Positions 37,227 to 47,640 of a DNA stretch of 64,000 nt are shown here, one piece after another. The notes beneath the pieces are model-generated. The model was not told the origin of the DNA. It did no database searches and saw nothing but the letters and a program-made list of their open reading frames with translations. The translations under genes were made by a program, and so were the position numbers. Location of the stretch: contig NZ_CP061309.1 in the NCBI RefSeq assembly GCF_018687955.1, forward strand, positions 682,001 through 746,000, given 5' to 3'. Source of the stretch: Polynucleobacter ibericus. GTDB lineage: Bacteria > Pseudomonadota > Gammaproteobacteria > Burkholderiales > Burkholderiaceae. Positions within the stretch are counted from its first letter, which is position 1. Every line of letters begins with the position of its first letter.

Positions 37227-37433
37227 ATGAAATTTTCTTTTTTATCGCTAATCGCTAGATTAACCTTCGTAGGTTTAGTTGGCTTAGTCATTTCTGCATG
37301 CGCTAGCACCATGGAAGGTATGGGTAAGGATCTGCAAAATATGGGTACCTCCATGGGCGGATCAAGTAATACGCAGCAAAATAATCAGTCACAAACAAAG
37401 GGTAAGGACGTTGTTGTTACTCCTGTGAAGTAA
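37227..37433 (+). CDS. Small entericidin-like lipoprotein
   Basis: A 68-residue precursor with a signal peptide ending in the lipobox VISAC (Cys about residue 25), a short helical segment MEGMGKDLQNMGTSMGG resembling entericidin A/B, and a Gln/Asn/Ser-rich tail. Entericidins are tiny outer-membrane lipoproteins with toxin/antitoxin-like or envelope roles; their function is poorly known. Its position between leuC and leuD, with 12- and 24-base gaps, means it is expressed with leucine genes. Similarity is pattern-based. Confidence 0.75.
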   Translation: MKFSFLSLIARLTFVGLVGLVISACASTMEGMGKDLQNMGTSMGGSSNTQQNNQSQTKGKDVVVTPVK

Positions 37434-37457
37434 ACAAATAAAGCTAAAGTCAGAATC

Positions 37458-38105
37458 ATGGATAAATTTACGGTATATAAAGGTTTAGTTGCTCCGCTTA
37501 ATCGCGAGAACGTGGATACCGATGCCATTATTCCGAAACAGTTTCTGAAATCGATTAAGAAGACTGGCTTTGGTCAAAATCTTTTTGATGAATGGCGCTA
37601 TCTTGATCATGGGGAGCCTGGTCAGGATTGCAGTACTCGTCCAATCAATCCAGACTTCGTATTGAATCAACCGCGCTACAAAGGTGCCGGGATTCTGTTG
37701 GCCCGTAAAAATTTTGGTTGCGGTAGTTCGCGTGAACATGCTCCTTGGGCTTTAGATCAATTTGGCTTTAGAGCGGTGATTGCGCCAAGTTTTGCAGACA
37801 TCTTCTATAACAATTGTTTCAAAAACGGTGTTTTACCGATTGTTTTGACGGAAATGCAGGTTGACCATCTTTTTAATGAAACCCAAGCATTTAGCGGTTA
37901 CCAGCTCACCATCGATCTAGAGGCTCAGCAGGTTATTGCCCCTGATGGAACTGCTTACAGCTTCGAAGTAGCACCATTTAGAAAATACTGCCTACTCAAT
38001 GGCTTAGACGATATTGGCTTAACTCTGCAACATGCAGATAAAATCAAGGCTTATGAAGCTGAGCGCATCCTCAAGATGCCTTGGCTCGCTACACAATTGC
38101 CGTAA
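37458..38105 (+). CDS. leuD: 3-isopropylmalate dehydratase small subunit
   Basis: Small subunit of isopropylmalate isomerase, 215 residues, with the swivel-domain signatures [14 protein letters not shown], the substrate-binding [13 protein letters not shown] and the [16 protein letters not shown] segment. It lies 24 bases before leuB. Confidence 0.97.
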   Translation: MDKFTVYKGLVAPLNRENVDTDAIIPKQFLKSIKKTGFGQNLFDEWRYLDHGEPGQDCSTRPINPDFVLNQPRYKGAGILLARKNFGCGSSREHAPWALDQFGFRAVIAPSFADIFYNNCFKNGVLPIVLTEMQVDHLFNETQAFSGYQLTIDLEAQQVIAPDGTAYSFEVAPFRKYCLLNGLDDIGLTLQHADKIKAYEAERILKMPWLATQLP

Positions 38106-38128
38106 TTTCGTTGATTTAAAGGCCTTTC

Positions 38129-39199
38129 ATGAAAATTGCAGTCCTACCGGGCGATGGTATCGGCCCGGAAATCGTTGCTCAAGCCGTTCGAGTGCTGCAG
38201 GCGCTTGGGCCAAAGTTTGACTTAGAAGAAGCTCCAGTAGGTGGGGCGGCTTATGACATCGCTGGACATCCTTTGCCACCAGCTACTTTAGAGCTAGCTA
38301 AAAAAGCCGATGCTATTTTGTTTGGTGCGGTGGGTGATTGGAAATACGACACCCTTGCACGAGAGTTACGTCCAGAGCAAGCCATATTGGGTTTGCGTAA
38401 GCATTTGGAGTTATTCGCCAATTTCAGACCAGCTATTTGTTATCCAGAGTTGACTGCCGCATCTAGCCTTAAGCCTGAAATTATTGGCGGCCTAGATATT
38501 TTGATTGTGCGCGAACTCAATGGCGATATCTATTTTGGTCAGCCGCGCGGCATTCGCACTTCAGAGTTGCCTTTGTTTCAAGGCGCGCGTGAAGGATTCG
38601 ATACGATGCATTACAGCGAGCCAGAAGTGGAACGTATTGCTCATGTTGCATTTGAAGCTGCGCGTAAGCGTGGTAAAAAAGTTTGCAGCGTTGACAAAGC
38701 AAACGTCCTAGAAACTTCACAGCTCTGGCGTGAGGTGATGATTCGTGTTTCCAAGGATTATCCAGATGTAGAGTTATCCCACATGTATGTGGATAACGCC
38801 GCAATGCAGTTGGTTAAAGCGCCAAAGGCGTTTGACGTTGTGGTAACTGGTAATCTGTTTGGCGACATTCTCTCCGATGAAGCCGCCATGTTGACTGGCT
38901 CTATTGGTATGTTGCCGTCTGCTTCTTTGGATAAGAACAATAAGGGCTTGTATGAGCCGAGCCATGGATCTGCGCCCGATATTGCTGGTAAAGGCATCGC
39001 CAATCCACTGGCAACGATTTTGTCGGCTGCAATGATGCTGCGTTATTCCTTAGGAATGCCTGCAGAAGCTGACAGAATTGAAAAGGCAGTGCAAAAAGTA
39101 TTGGCGCAAGGTTTACGCACTGCTGATATTTATACCGAAGGCACGAAAAAAGTGTCTACCGTAGAAATGGGCGATGCTGTTGTTGCAGCACTCGCATAA
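38129..39199 (+). CDS. leuB: 3-isopropylmalate dehydrogenase
   Basis: NAD-dependent oxidative decarboxylation of 3-isopropylmalate, third leucine-specific step. The 356-residue protein shows the N-terminal [17 protein letters not shown], the substrate site [14 protein letters not shown], catalytic [10 protein letters not shown] and [18 protein letters not shown], plus [19 protein letters not shown]. 54 bases separate it from asd. Confidence 0.97.
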   Translation: MKIAVLPGDGIGPEIVAQAVRVLQALGPKFDLEEAPVGGAAYDIAGHPLPPATLELAKKADAILFGAVGDWKYDTLARELRPEQAILGLRKHLELFANFRPAICYPELTAASSLKPEIIGGLDILIVRELNGDIYFGQPRGIRTSELPLFQGAREGFDTMHYSEPEVERIAHVAFEAARKRGKKVCSVDKANVLETSQLWREVMIRVSKDYPDVELSHMYVDNAAMQLVKAPKAFDVVVTGNLFGDILSDEAAMLTGSIGMLPSASLDKNNKGLYEPSHGSAPDIAGKGIANPLATILSAAMMLRYSLGMPAEADRIEKAVQKVLAQGLRTADIYTEGTKKVSTVEMGDAVVAALA

Positions 39200-39253
39200 G
39201 AAGTAAAAAAATAAACATAAACAGAAATCAAATTCACTAGATAGTTAAACATC

Positions 39254-40411
39254 ATGGCAAATTTAAAAACTCCTTTGGTTGGTTTAGTTGGCTGGCGCGG
39301 TATGGTTGGCAGCGTTCTCATGGAACGTATGCTTGCTGAAAAAGACTTCGATCTCATCGAGCCCGTATTTTTTAGTACCAGCCAGGCGGGTGGGGAAGTG
39401 CCTATGCTCAATGGCCAAAAAGTCACTAAGAGCGAAAGTACTTTGCAAGATGCGAATGACATCAAAGCTTTATCCCGTTGCGACATCATTCTGACTTGCC
39501 AAGGCGGCGATTACACCAATGAGATTTTCCCTAAGTTGCGTGCAGCTGGGTGGAATGGTCACTGGATTGATGCGGCTAGTGCATTGCGCATGAAAGATGA
39601 CGCAGTATTGGTTTTGGATCCCGTGAATCGTCCAGTAATTGATAAGGCTTTGGCTGCTGGCGGTAAGAATTGGATCGGTGCTAATTGCACTGTGAGTTTG
39701 ATGATGATGGCTATGGGCGGCTTGGTTAAAGCTGACATGGTTGAGTGGATCAGTGCCATGACATACCAAGCAGCCTCTGGTGCTGGTGCTCAAAACATGC
39801 GCGAGCTATTGCTGCAGATGGGTGCTTTGCGTGACAGCGTAGCTACTGAGTTAGCTGATCCATCTTCATGGATCTTGGATATTGATCGCAAGGTTACTGA
39901 AACATTGCGATCTGCTGATTTCCCGAAAAAGAACTTCCGTAATACTGCCTTGGCTGGTAGCTTGATTCCTTGGATCGATGTCCCTGTGGACAATGGGCAA
40001 ACTAAAGAAGAGTGGAAGGGTGGCGCGGAGTTCAATAAGATCTTAGGCCGACCAGCATTCCGTTCACCTGGCAGCATTCCGGTAGATGGTTTATGCGTGC
40101 GCGTTGGTGCAATGCGTTGCCATTCACAAGGTTTGACTGTAAAGCTGAAAAAAGACATCCCTCTGAAAGAGATCGAAGCGATTTTGGCTGCAGATAACCA
40201 GTGGGTGAAAGTGGTGCCAAATGATCGCGAAACTACTGAGCGTGATTTGTCACCTGCAGCTATCAGCGGCACATTAACTGTTCCGATTGGCCGCTTGCAT
40301 AAGATGGCAATGGGCCCAGAGTATTTAGGCGCATTTACTGTTGGTGATCAGCTCTTGTGGGGTGCTGCTGAGCCATTGCGTCGCATGCTGCGCATTTTGC
40401 TTGAAAAGTAA
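39254..40411 (+). CDS. asd: Aspartate-semialdehyde dehydrogenase
   Basis: Reduces aspartyl phosphate to aspartate semialdehyde, feeding lysine/diaminopimelate, threonine and methionine. The 385-residue form is the Gram-negative E. coli-like type. NADP motif [17 protein letters not shown], active-site cysteine in [15 protein letters not shown], and the C-terminal His-bearing [14 protein letters not shown] are present. FimV begins 10 bases after. Confidence 0.97.
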   Translation: MANLKTPLVGLVGWRGMVGSVLMERMLAEKDFDLIEPVFFSTSQAGGEVPMLNGQKVTKSESTLQDANDIKALSRCDIILTCQGGDYTNEIFPKLRAAGWNGHWIDAASALRMKDDAVLVLDPVNRPVIDKALAAGGKNWIGANCTVSLMMMAMGGLVKADMVEWISAMTYQAASGAGAQNMRELLLQMGALRDSVATELADPSSWILDIDRKVTETLRSADFPKKNFRNTALAGSLIPWIDVPVDNGQTKEEWKGGAEFNKILGRPAFRSPGSIPVDGLCVRVGAMRCHSQGLTVKLKKDIPLKEIEAILAADNQWVKVVPNDRETTERDLSPAAISGTLTVPIGRLHKMAMGPEYLGAFTVGDQLLWGAAEPLRRMLRILLEK

Positions 40412-40421
40412 TCCAGTCTTT

Positions 40422-41816
40422 ATGTTTCGTATTAGCCAAATAGGCTTGTTAAAGCTACTGAGCTTTGTTCTGTTGAGCTGGTCAACAATGGTGGGCGCTA
40501 TTTCTTTAGGCGCCCCACAGTTGCAGTCACGTCCCGGTGAGCCGTTGCGGGTGGAGATACCAATTCGAGTTGCTGCTGATGAGCAGAGCGCTTTATCTAG
40601 CCTGAATGTGGCAATGCCTAATAAGTCAGTCTATGAGCGTTTGGGTATCTCACAAAAAATATTAGAACTCAACCCACAGGCGATGGTATATCGCAATCGC
40701 TCTGAGCAACTCATGGTACTGGTGGAGACAGTCAATTCCGTCCCAATGACGGATGATCCATTTTTAGATGTGCTGGTTAATCTCAATTGGTCTAGTGGAA
40801 GCCTCACAAAAACATTTACCTTGTTATTAGGAAATGCAGAGAAAATTACGGTGAAGCCTGGGCAGTCTCTATCTGAGATTGCCGCCATCATTGCACCTCA
40901 ATTAGATGGCGCAACCTTAGATCAAACCATGATGGCTTTATTTAAAGCTAATCCGGATGCTTTTGCTAGCGGCAGCATCAATCGCCTGGCCGCTGGTGCT
41001 GAATTATCTAAACCAAGCCAAGCGCTATTGCGTTCCATTAGTCCTGCTGAGGCAAATCAGTTTGTTGCTGATGCCAATGAGCAATGGCGTCAAGAGCGCG
41101 AAGAAAGAGGGGCTGGTGCCGGCAATGGAAAAGCAGGAAGCGTTAAAGCCGGAGAAGTTGTCCCTAAAGATCGTCTGAAGATTGGCTCAAGCGCCGATGG
41201 GAATGATCAAGAGCGTCGCTATACAGAAGAGTTGGTTGCCCAAGAGAAAATGCTGGAGCAAACCAAAGCCCGCGTTGCTGAATTAGAAAAGAATATTGCT
41301 GATTTGCAAAAGCTCTTAGATAAATCTAAAGAGAAAAAAGCAGTAGACAATAACTTTGGCCTAGGTGGTTTTGGGCCAGCAATCCTAGCTCTTGCTTTGA
41401 TTGCTTTGACGGGTTTATTGCTCTGGGGTTTAGCGCGTAATGCTAGACGCTCTGAAGTGCCAACTTTCCACACATCAAACGACCATTCTGCAAAAGATCT
41501 TGGTAAAGCGGAGAAACTTGCAGCTGGATCTCCTTTTGAAATGCCAGCTCGTGCTAAGACGTTATTTGAAGGCATTGATCTTGATCTATCAAAGCCGGCA
41601 AAAGAGACCCCTGTAATCAGCACCCCAGTATCAAACCCGTTAGCTGATACCCTACGTGTTAAGTTAAATCTAGCGCGTGCCTATATTACGATCGAGGACT
41701 TTTCTGCAGCTAAAAAGTCGATTGAAGAAGTGCTTCATGTCAGTAGCTCAGTTGACCCAGCAATCACCATTGAAGCGCAGGGCTTGTTAGCAGAGATCTC
41801 GCATCGCAATACCTAG
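40422..41816 (+). CDS. fimV: FimV-family LysM-type cell-pole/twitching protein, short form
   Basis: The ATG at 40422 is just after asd; an earlier frame from 40341 overlaps asd. The 464-residue product has a signal/anchor N-terminus, the FimV N-terminal domain (ISLGAPQLQSRPGEPLRVEIPI), a LysM-like segment (ITVKPGQSLSEIAAIIAP), a coiled coil (about 290-335), a transmembrane helix (GPAILALALIALTGLLLWGL) and a C-terminal TPR-like FimV motif. Pseudomonas FimV exceeds 900 residues; this one lacks most of the acidic central repeats. Role in peptidoglycan-linked polar assembly is inferred. The asd-fimV-truA order is conserved in Pseudomonas. Confidence 0.88.
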   Translation: MFRISQIGLLKLLSFVLLSWSTMVGAISLGAPQLQSRPGEPLRVEIPIRVAADEQSALSSLNVAMPNKSVYERLGISQKILELNPQAMVYRNRSEQLMVLVETVNSVPMTDDPFLDVLVNLNWSSGSLTKTFTLLLGNAEKITVKPGQSLSEIAAIIAPQLDGATLDQTMMALFKANPDAFASGSINRLAAGAELSKPSQALLRSISPAEANQFVADANEQWRQEREERGAGAGNGKAGSVKAGEVVPKDRLKIGSSADGNDQERRYTEELVAQEKMLEQTKARVAELEKNIADLQKLLDKSKEKKAVDNNFGLGGFGPAILALALIALTGLLLWGLARNARRSEVPTFHTSNDHSAKDLGKAEKLAAGSPFEMPARAKTLFEGIDLDLSKPAKETPVISTPVSNPLADTLRVKLNLARAYITIEDFSAAKKSIEEVLHVSSSVDPAITIEAQGLLAEISHRNT

Positions 41817-41819
41817 ATT

Positions 41820-42656
41820 ATGCGTATAGCCCTTGGCCTTCAGTATGACGGCAGTCCCTATTCCGGCTGGCAAACCCAGGTTAATCGAAATACCGTTCAG
41901 GATGAATTAGAAAAATCGATTTCATCCTTCGTCGGTGAGCAAGCCCTGGACTGTCCGATACATACTATTACTGCAGGTAGGACCGATACCGGAGTCCACG
42001 CTCTAGGTCAGGTAGTTCACTTTGATACCAATGTGGAGCGTGAAGACTTTTCATGGGTGAGGGGAGTGAATTCATTCTTGCCCCCATCTATTGTTGTGAA
42101 TTGGGCAAAGCCGGTCCCAGAAGAATTTAGCGCACGTTTCTCCGCCTATGAGCGTGAATACATCTATGCCTTACAAGCAGGACCCTGTCGTTCACCAATG
42201 TCTCATGCACGCGCAGGCTACTTAATGTTGCCCCCAAGTCAATGGCTCGATATTGAGGGGATGATAAAAGCTGCTCAATGTTTAATCGGTGAGCATGACT
42301 TCAGCTCATTTAGATCATCAGAGTGTCAAAGTAAAACACCAATCAAAACGATTTACTCGATTGAGATTATTTCCGAGCAGCCATGGTTATATTTTCGGAT
42401 TCGGGGCAATGCCTTTTTGCATCACATGATTCGCAATGTGGTCGGTTGCTTTTTACAGATTGGCCAAGGAAGACAGAAAGCAGAATGGATGTCAGAAGTA
42501 CTTGCCGCCAAAAATAGAAAAATTGCTGCACCTACCTTTATGGCAGATGGGCTGTATCTAGCCAAAATTACCTACCCAGACGAATTTGCCATTCCTCAGC
42601 CCTTGCTGGAAAACTCCTGGCTGCCTACCCGGGTTATCGGGAAACCAAGGCAATAA
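41820..42656 (+). CDS. truA: tRNA pseudouridine(38-40) synthase
   Basis: Isomerises U38-U40 in the anticodon arm of many tRNAs. The 278-residue protein has the N-terminal [14 protein letters not shown], the catalytic aspartate in [17 protein letters not shown], and [14 protein letters not shown] near the C-terminus. Three bases after fimV and upstream of trpF. Confidence 0.96.
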   Translation: MRIALGLQYDGSPYSGWQTQVNRNTVQDELEKSISSFVGEQALDCPIHTITAGRTDTGVHALGQVVHFDTNVEREDFSWVRGVNSFLPPSIVVNWAKPVPEEFSARFSAYEREYIYALQAGPCRSPMSHARAGYLMLPPSQWLDIEGMIKAAQCLIGEHDFSSFRSSECQSKTPIKTIYSIEIISEQPWLYFRIRGNAFLHHMIRNVVGCFLQIGQGRQKAEWMSEVLAAKNRKIAAPTFMADGLYLAKITYPDEFAIPQPLLENSWLPTRVIGKPRQ

Positions 42657-42682
42657 GAGGCCCTTGGCCTTATCATTCATTT

Positions 42683-43360
42683 ATGGGCTTACTGACATAC
42701 TCTCCCGGCCGTACTAGGGTCAAAATCTGTGGTTTAAAGATTGCGGCAGATATTGATTCTGCCGTTTCTGCAGGGGTAGATGCGGTTGGCTTTGTCTTTT
42801 ACCCTCCCAGTGTGCGTGCTGTTAGCCCTAATATCGCTGCCCAGCTCATTTCTAGGCTCCCAGCAGGGGTAGATGCCGTTGGACTCGTTGTAAACGCTTC
42901 GGATGAGGAATTTGCCGCTATTCGGGCTGTTGCATCGATCACTTTATGGCAGTTTCACGGGGATGAGACCCCAGAACGCTGCGCGCAGCTAGCTGCAGGC
43001 GAACCGTGGATGAAGGCTGCTCGTGTCGGAGCTGGCTTCGCTTTTGATGATTTTTCCCTACAATATGGGGATGCAAACGCTTTTCTGCTGGATGCTCTCG
43101 TTGAGGGTTATGGTGGCGGAGGCGTTCCTTTTGATTGGCAAGGAATTCCACAAACATGGGTAAGCGAAAACGCGCCTCGGGTCGTTTTGAGTGGTGGATT
43201 GAACACGCACAACGTGGGCGAGGCGATTGCACGTCTGCATCCTTGCGCAGTTGACGTCAGTAGTGGCGTAGAAAGCAGCAGGGGTGTTAAGGACCCTGCA
43301 CTCATGATTCAATTTATTGAAGCAGTGCGTGCAGCAGATGCCAAAACATCATCCCAATAA
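42683..43360 (+). CDS. trpF: Phosphoribosylanthranilate isomerase
   Basis: Third step of the tryptophan branch, converting PRA to CdRP. The 225-residue TIM-barrel begins after a short extension with RTRVKICGLKIAAD (catalytic Cys) and ends with VDVSSGVESSRGVKD, the phosphate-binding motif. It opens trpF-trpB-trpA; the other trp genes (E,G,D,C) are elsewhere. Confidence 0.95.
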   Translation: MGLLTYSPGRTRVKICGLKIAADIDSAVSAGVDAVGFVFYPPSVRAVSPNIAAQLISRLPAGVDAVGLVVNASDEEFAAIRAVASITLWQFHGDETPERCAQLAAGEPWMKAARVGAGFAFDDFSLQYGDANAFLLDALVEGYGGGGVPFDWQGIPQTWVSENAPRVVLSGGLNTHNVGEAIARLHPCAVDVSSGVESSRGVKDPALMIQFIEAVRAADAKTSSQ

Positions 43361-43390
43361 TTTGCTGTAGAAAAATCAAAAGAGGTAGCT

Positions 43391-44584
43391 ATGTACGATA
43401 AGCCAGATGCACGAGGACATTTCGGTCCCTATGGCGGCGTGTTTGTTTCTGAGACGCTGATGTTTGCACTAGATGAGCTCAAAGAAGCCTATGCAAAATA
43501 TCAGAACGATCCAGAATTCATTGAAGAGTTTCACTACGAGCTTAAACACTTTGTGGGAAGACCATCCCCGGTTTATCACGCTAAGCGTTGGAGCGAAATG
43601 CTCGGTGGCGCGCAGATCTATCTCAAGCGTGAAGATTTAAATCACACCGGTGCCCATAAGATTAATAACGTGATTGGCCAAGCGATGCTGGCTAAGCGTA
43701 TGGGTAAGCCTCGCATCATCGCTGAGACAGGCGCTGGTCAGCACGGTGTTGCTACTGCGACCATCTGCGCCCGCTTTGGTCTTGATTGCACGGTATATCA
43801 AGGTTCAGTTGACGTAGCCCGTCAAGCGCAAAATGTGTTCCGCATGAAATTACTCGGCGCTAAAGTGGTTCCAGTGGAGTCTGGTACCAAGACTTTGAAG
43901 GATGCACTCAATGAAGCGATGCGTGATTGGGTGACAAACGTCGATAACACTTTTTACATTATCGGTACTGTTGCCGGCCCCCATCCTTATCCAATGATGG
44001 TGAGAGATTTCCAAAGCGTTATCGGTGAAGAGTGCAAAGTGCAAATGCCGGAGATGACTGGGCGTCAACCTGATTATGTTTTGGCTTGCGTCGGTGGTGG
44101 CTCTAATGCCATGGGAATTTTTTATCCGTATATTGATTTCCCTGAAGTCAAACTCGTTGGTGTTGAGGCAGCAGGGCATGGATTAGGTAGTGGCTTGCAT
44201 TCAGCTGCACTGTGCGTAGGCAAGCCTGGTGTATTGCATGGCAACCGTACTTACTTATTGCAAGATGAGAATGGTCAGATTTCTGAGACCCATTCTGTTT
44301 CTGCTGGCATGGATTATCCCGGCGTCGGTCCTGAGCATGCCTGGTTAAAAGATTCTGGTCGCGCGGACTATGTAGCGATTACCGATGAAGAAGCGCTGCA
44401 AGCATTCCATGATTGCTGCCGCATTGAAGGCATCATTCCAGCACTTGAGTCCTCACACGCTATTGCCTATGCTTGCAAACTGGCTAAGACTTTGCCAAAA
44501 GATAAAACCATCTTGGTCAATCTCTCTGGCCGTGGTGACAAGGATATGCATACCGTTGCTCAAGCAACTGGCTCTGAAGGCTAA
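43391..44584 (+). CDS. trpB: Tryptophan synthase beta subunit
   Basis: PLP enzyme making tryptophan from indole and serine, working with TrpA. The 397-residue type 1 enzyme has the PLP lysine in [22 protein letters not shown] (catalytic Glu in [10 protein letters not shown]), [10 protein letters not shown] for the PLP phosphate, and GRGDKDMHT near the end. An AAAGAGGT Shine-Dalgarno precedes the start. Confidence 0.97.
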   Translation: MYDKPDARGHFGPYGGVFVSETLMFALDELKEAYAKYQNDPEFIEEFHYELKHFVGRPSPVYHAKRWSEMLGGAQIYLKREDLNHTGAHKINNVIGQAMLAKRMGKPRIIAETGAGQHGVATATICARFGLDCTVYQGSVDVARQAQNVFRMKLLGAKVVPVESGTKTLKDALNEAMRDWVTNVDNTFYIIGTVAGPHPYPMMVRDFQSVIGEECKVQMPEMTGRQPDYVLACVGGGSNAMGIFYPYIDFPEVKLVGVEAAGHGLGSGLHSAALCVGKPGVLHGNRTYLLQDENGQISETHSVSAGMDYPGVGPEHAWLKDSGRADYVAITDEEALQAFHDCCRIEGIIPALESSHAIAYACKLAKTLPKDKTILVNLSGRGDKDMHTVAQATGSEG

Positions 44585-44616
44585 GAAAAAAACAAGAACA
44601 GAAAAATAAAATAGCT

Positions 44617-45414
44617 ATGTCAAAAATTACTGCGCTCTTCAAGGAGTTAAAAGCAACCGGTAAGAAAGGATTGATTCCTTTTATTACTGCAGGCGATCCT
44701 GATCCTAAACAAACCGTTGAATTAATGCACGCATTAGTGCGTGGCGGTTCAAGTGTGATCGAGTTGGGGGTTCCGTTTTCAGATCCAATGGCTGACGGTC
44801 CTGTGATTCAGAGATCATCGGAGCGCGCATTGACTCAAGGCGTCACTCTTCGCAGTTGCTTAGAGATGGTGAAAGAGTTTCGCAAGACTGATGCCAATAC
44901 ACCAGTTGTTCTAATGGGCTATGCAAATCCAGTGGAGCAAATGGGGGCAGAGCGTTTTGCAACTGAAGCAAAAGCGGCTGGGGTTGATGGTGTTTTGGTA
45001 GTGGATTACCCACCAGAAGAGTGTGTGGATTTTGCTGCGCGTATGCGAGTTGCTGGCATTGATCCTATTTTCTTATTGGCGCCAACTTCATCACATGAGC
45101 GTATTAAAGAGGCTGCCAAAATAGCTTCTGGTTATATCTATTATGTTTCTATGCGAGGAGTTACGGGTGCATCTAACCTGAATACCCAGGATGTAGCCAG
45201 CATCATCCCGAAAATTCGGGAAGAAACGGATGTTCCGATTGCTGTGGGCTTTGGAATTAGCGATGCCGCTAGTGCCAAGGCGGTATCTGCCAGTGCTGAT
45301 GCTGTCGTGATTGGTAGCCGAATTATTCGCCTTTTAGAGGATGCGCCCCCTGGTCAAGCGGTACAATCACTGGAAACCTTCATTCGTGAGATTCGTGACG
45401 CATTGGATAGTTAA
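44617..45414 (+). CDS. trpA: Tryptophan synthase alpha subunit
   Basis: Cleaves indole-3-glycerol phosphate to indole inside the alpha-beta complex. The 265 residues include [11 protein letters not shown], the catalytic Glu in [16 protein letters not shown], the catalytic Asp in [11 protein letters not shown], and [13 protein letters not shown]. accD starts 5 bases downstream. Confidence 0.97.
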   Translation: MSKITALFKELKATGKKGLIPFITAGDPDPKQTVELMHALVRGGSSVIELGVPFSDPMADGPVIQRSSERALTQGVTLRSCLEMVKEFRKTDANTPVVLMGYANPVEQMGAERFATEAKAAGVDGVLVVDYPPEECVDFAARMRVAGIDPIFLLAPTSSHERIKEAAKIASGYIYYVSMRGVTGASNLNTQDVASIIPKIREETDVPIAVGFGISDAASAKAVSASADAVVIGSRIIRLLEDAPPGQAVQSLETFIREIRDALDS

Positions 45415-45419
45415 AACTA

Positions 45420-46307
45420 ATGAGCTGGATAGATAAATTACTCCCACCCCAAATTCAACATACTGATCCTGCAAATCGCAAGTCAGTACCGGAAGGATTG
45501 TGGGTTAAGTGCCCAAGCTGCGAAACGGTTCTTTACAGCACTGATATTGAAGCCAATTTATCTGTCTGCCCAAAATGCAGTCATCACATGCGTATCGGCG
45601 CACGTCTGCGCCTAGATAGTTTGCTTGATGAAAAAGGTCGGTATGAGATTGGTGCTGATATTTATCCAACTGATCCATTGAAGTTTAAAGATTCCAAAAA
45701 ATATCCAGATCGCATAAAAGAAGCAAACGATGCTTCTGGTGAATCCGAAGCCTTGATTGTGATGGGCGGCAAGATTGAATCCATCCCCGTAGTCGCTGCG
45801 TGTTTTGAATTCCAATACATGGGTGGCTCGATGGGCTCTGTAGTGGGTGAGCGTTTTGCTCGCGGTGTACAGGAAGCCATCAATAAGAAGTGTGCATTTA
45901 TTTGCGTTACTGCTACTGGCGGCGCTCGGATGCAAGAGAGCTTGTTATCTCTGTTCCAAATGGCCAAGACCAACTCGATGTTGACCTTGTTGGCAAAAAA
46001 AGGTTTGCCTTACATTAGCGTTCTTACCGATCCGACGATGGGCGGTATCTCTGCAAGCTTTGCCTTTATGGGTGATGTCGTGATGGCTGAACCAAAAGCA
46101 TTAATTGGCTTTGCTGGACCGCGTGTGATTGAGCAGACTGTGCGTGAGAAATTACCAGAGGGATTCCAGCGTTCGGAATTCTTGATGCAAAAGGGTGGCA
46201 TTGACATGATCGTAGATCGTCGTCAGATGCGCGGTGAAATTGCCCGCTTGCTTGCTTTGTTGCAGAAGCTTCCTGAGCCTGCGATCGCGGGTAGCGCAGC
46301 CGTTTAA
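45420..46307 (+). CDS. accD: Acetyl-CoA carboxylase carboxyltransferase beta subunit
   Basis: Part of the enzyme that makes malonyl-CoA for fatty acids. The 295-residue protein has the zinc-ribbon ([15 protein letters not shown] ... VCPKCSHHM) and the carboxyltransferase core with [23 protein letters not shown] and [17 protein letters not shown]. folC overlaps or follows directly. Confidence 0.97.
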   Translation: MSWIDKLLPPQIQHTDPANRKSVPEGLWVKCPSCETVLYSTDIEANLSVCPKCSHHMRIGARLRLDSLLDEKGRYEIGADIYPTDPLKFKDSKKYPDRIKEANDASGESEALIVMGGKIESIPVVAACFEFQYMGGSMGSVVGERFARGVQEAINKKCAFICVTATGGARMQESLLSLFQMAKTNSMLTLLAKKGLPYISVLTDPTMGGISASFAFMGDVVMAEPKALIGFAGPRVIEQTVREKLPEGFQRSEFLMQKGGIDMIVDRRQMRGEIARLLALLQKLPEPAIAGSAAV

Positions 46308-46311
46308 GCGC

Positions 46312-47637
46312 TTGAGCTCAGCACACCAAGCCCCCATAATTTTTTCTAGCCTAGAGGCTTGGCTTAGCCACCTCGAAACTGCTCACCCTGTTGGGATCGA
46401 CATGGGTCTGGAGCGAATTAATCGTGTGAAGGCCGCATTAGATCTGCATTTCGATTGCCCAGTCATCACTGTTGCCGGTACGAATGGCAAAGGATCCACC
46501 TGCGCATTTCTGGAGAGCATTCTTTTGTCTTCCGGCTATCGTGTTGGTTGCCACACCTCTCCACACCTACTCAAATTTAATGAGCGTGCTCGCATCAATG
46601 GTGAAGATGTTAAGGACAATATCTTGCTTGAGCATTTCGCTGCTGTTGAAAATGCTCGCGTAAGTTTGGTTGATGCCCCAACGTTGACGTATTTTGAATT
46701 CACCACTTTAGCCATCATGCATTTGTTCGCTAAATCAAATTTAGATGCAGTTGTATTAGAGGTTGGTATGGGCGGTCGTTTAGATGCCGTCAATATCGTG
46801 GATGCAGACTGCGCCATCGTGACTAGCATTGATATTGATCATGCAGATTTCTTGGGTGGGACACGCGAAGCCATTGGTTTAGAGAAGGCAGGCATCTTCC
46901 GTCCAGGACATATTGCAGTTTGTGGTGATCCAGTGCCGCCTCAGTCACTTATTGACCATGCTGAAAAGTTGGGCTGTGATCTCTGGCTGCAAGGGCGTGA
47001 CTACAACTTCCAGGGTGATAAGCAGCAGTGGGGTTGGGCAGGGCGCAAAAAACGCTTCAGCGGCCTCGGCTACCCAGCTCTGCGCGGCGCTAATCAGATA
47101 CTCAATGCCTCCGCAGTGATAGCCGCCCTGATGGCGCTCCATCAGCGCCTCCCAGTTAGCGCCCAAGATATTCGCAATGGCTTTGCTCTCGTTGAGCTGC
47201 CAGGCCGATTTCAAGTTTTGCCAGGTCAGCCTACCGTGGTGCTAGATGTTGCCCACAACCCCCATGCCGCTGCCACTTTGTCCCAGGGGCTCGATAAGAT
47301 GGGTTACCACCCCTACACCTATGCCATTTTTGGGGCTATGGCAGACAAGGATATTGAGGGGGTGATTAAACCCCTCTTAAATATCGTGGATTTCTGGTTT
47401 TGCACGGATTTGCCGACTCCCAGAGCGGCTAGCGCTCAGGCTTTGGCTGAGAAGCTTGAAGCCATTGGCGTTAAGCCAAAAAACGGGGCAGATGGCGGTA
47501 TTGAATGCTTCCCAGAACCTGCTTTAGCGTATCAAAAAGCGCTATCTTTGGCAGGTGAGGGTGATAGAATTGTGACCTTCGGATCCTTCTATACCGTTGC
47601 AGGCGTAATGACTTACCGAAACAACCAGGCCCACTGA
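46312..47637 (+). CDS. folC: Dihydrofolate/folylpolyglutamate synthase
   Basis: Adds glutamate to dihydropteroate and to reduced folates. Key motifs: the P-loop TVAGTNGKGSTCAFL, the Omega-loop TSPHLLKFNERARING, HADFLGGTREAIGLEKAGI and the C-terminal VLDVAHNPHAAATL. The start is uncertain: I place it at the in-frame TTG at 46312, 5 bases after accD, giving 441 residues. A GTG at 46234 is inside accD and adds an unlike, Cys-rich stretch; there is no ATG before the conserved domain. The SD is weak at either. Activity assignment is unaffected. Confidence 0.92.
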   Translation: MSSAHQAPIIFSSLEAWLSHLETAHPVGIDMGLERINRVKAALDLHFDCPVITVAGTNGKGSTCAFLESILLSSGYRVGCHTSPHLLKFNERARINGEDVKDNILLEHFAAVENARVSLVDAPTLTYFEFTTLAIMHLFAKSNLDAVVLEVGMGGRLDAVNIVDADCAIVTSIDIDHADFLGGTREAIGLEKAGIFRPGHIAVCGDPVPPQSLIDHAEKLGCDLWLQGRDYNFQGDKQQWGWAGRKKRFSGLGYPALRGANQILNASAVIAALMALHQRLPVSAQDIRNGFALVELPGRFQVLPGQPTVVLDVAHNPHAAATLSQGLDKMGYHPYTYAIFGAMADKDIEGVIKPLLNIVDFWFCTDLPTPRAASAQALAEKLEAIGVKPKNGADGGIECFPEPALAYQKALSLAGEGDRIVTFGSFYTVAGVMTYRNNQAH

Positions 47638-47640
47638 TCC

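Noticed and set aside
42643-42690. Inverted CCAAGG/CCTTGG between truA and trpF as possible trp attenuator
   Set aside because: No leader peptide with Trp codons and no terminator T run are visible.
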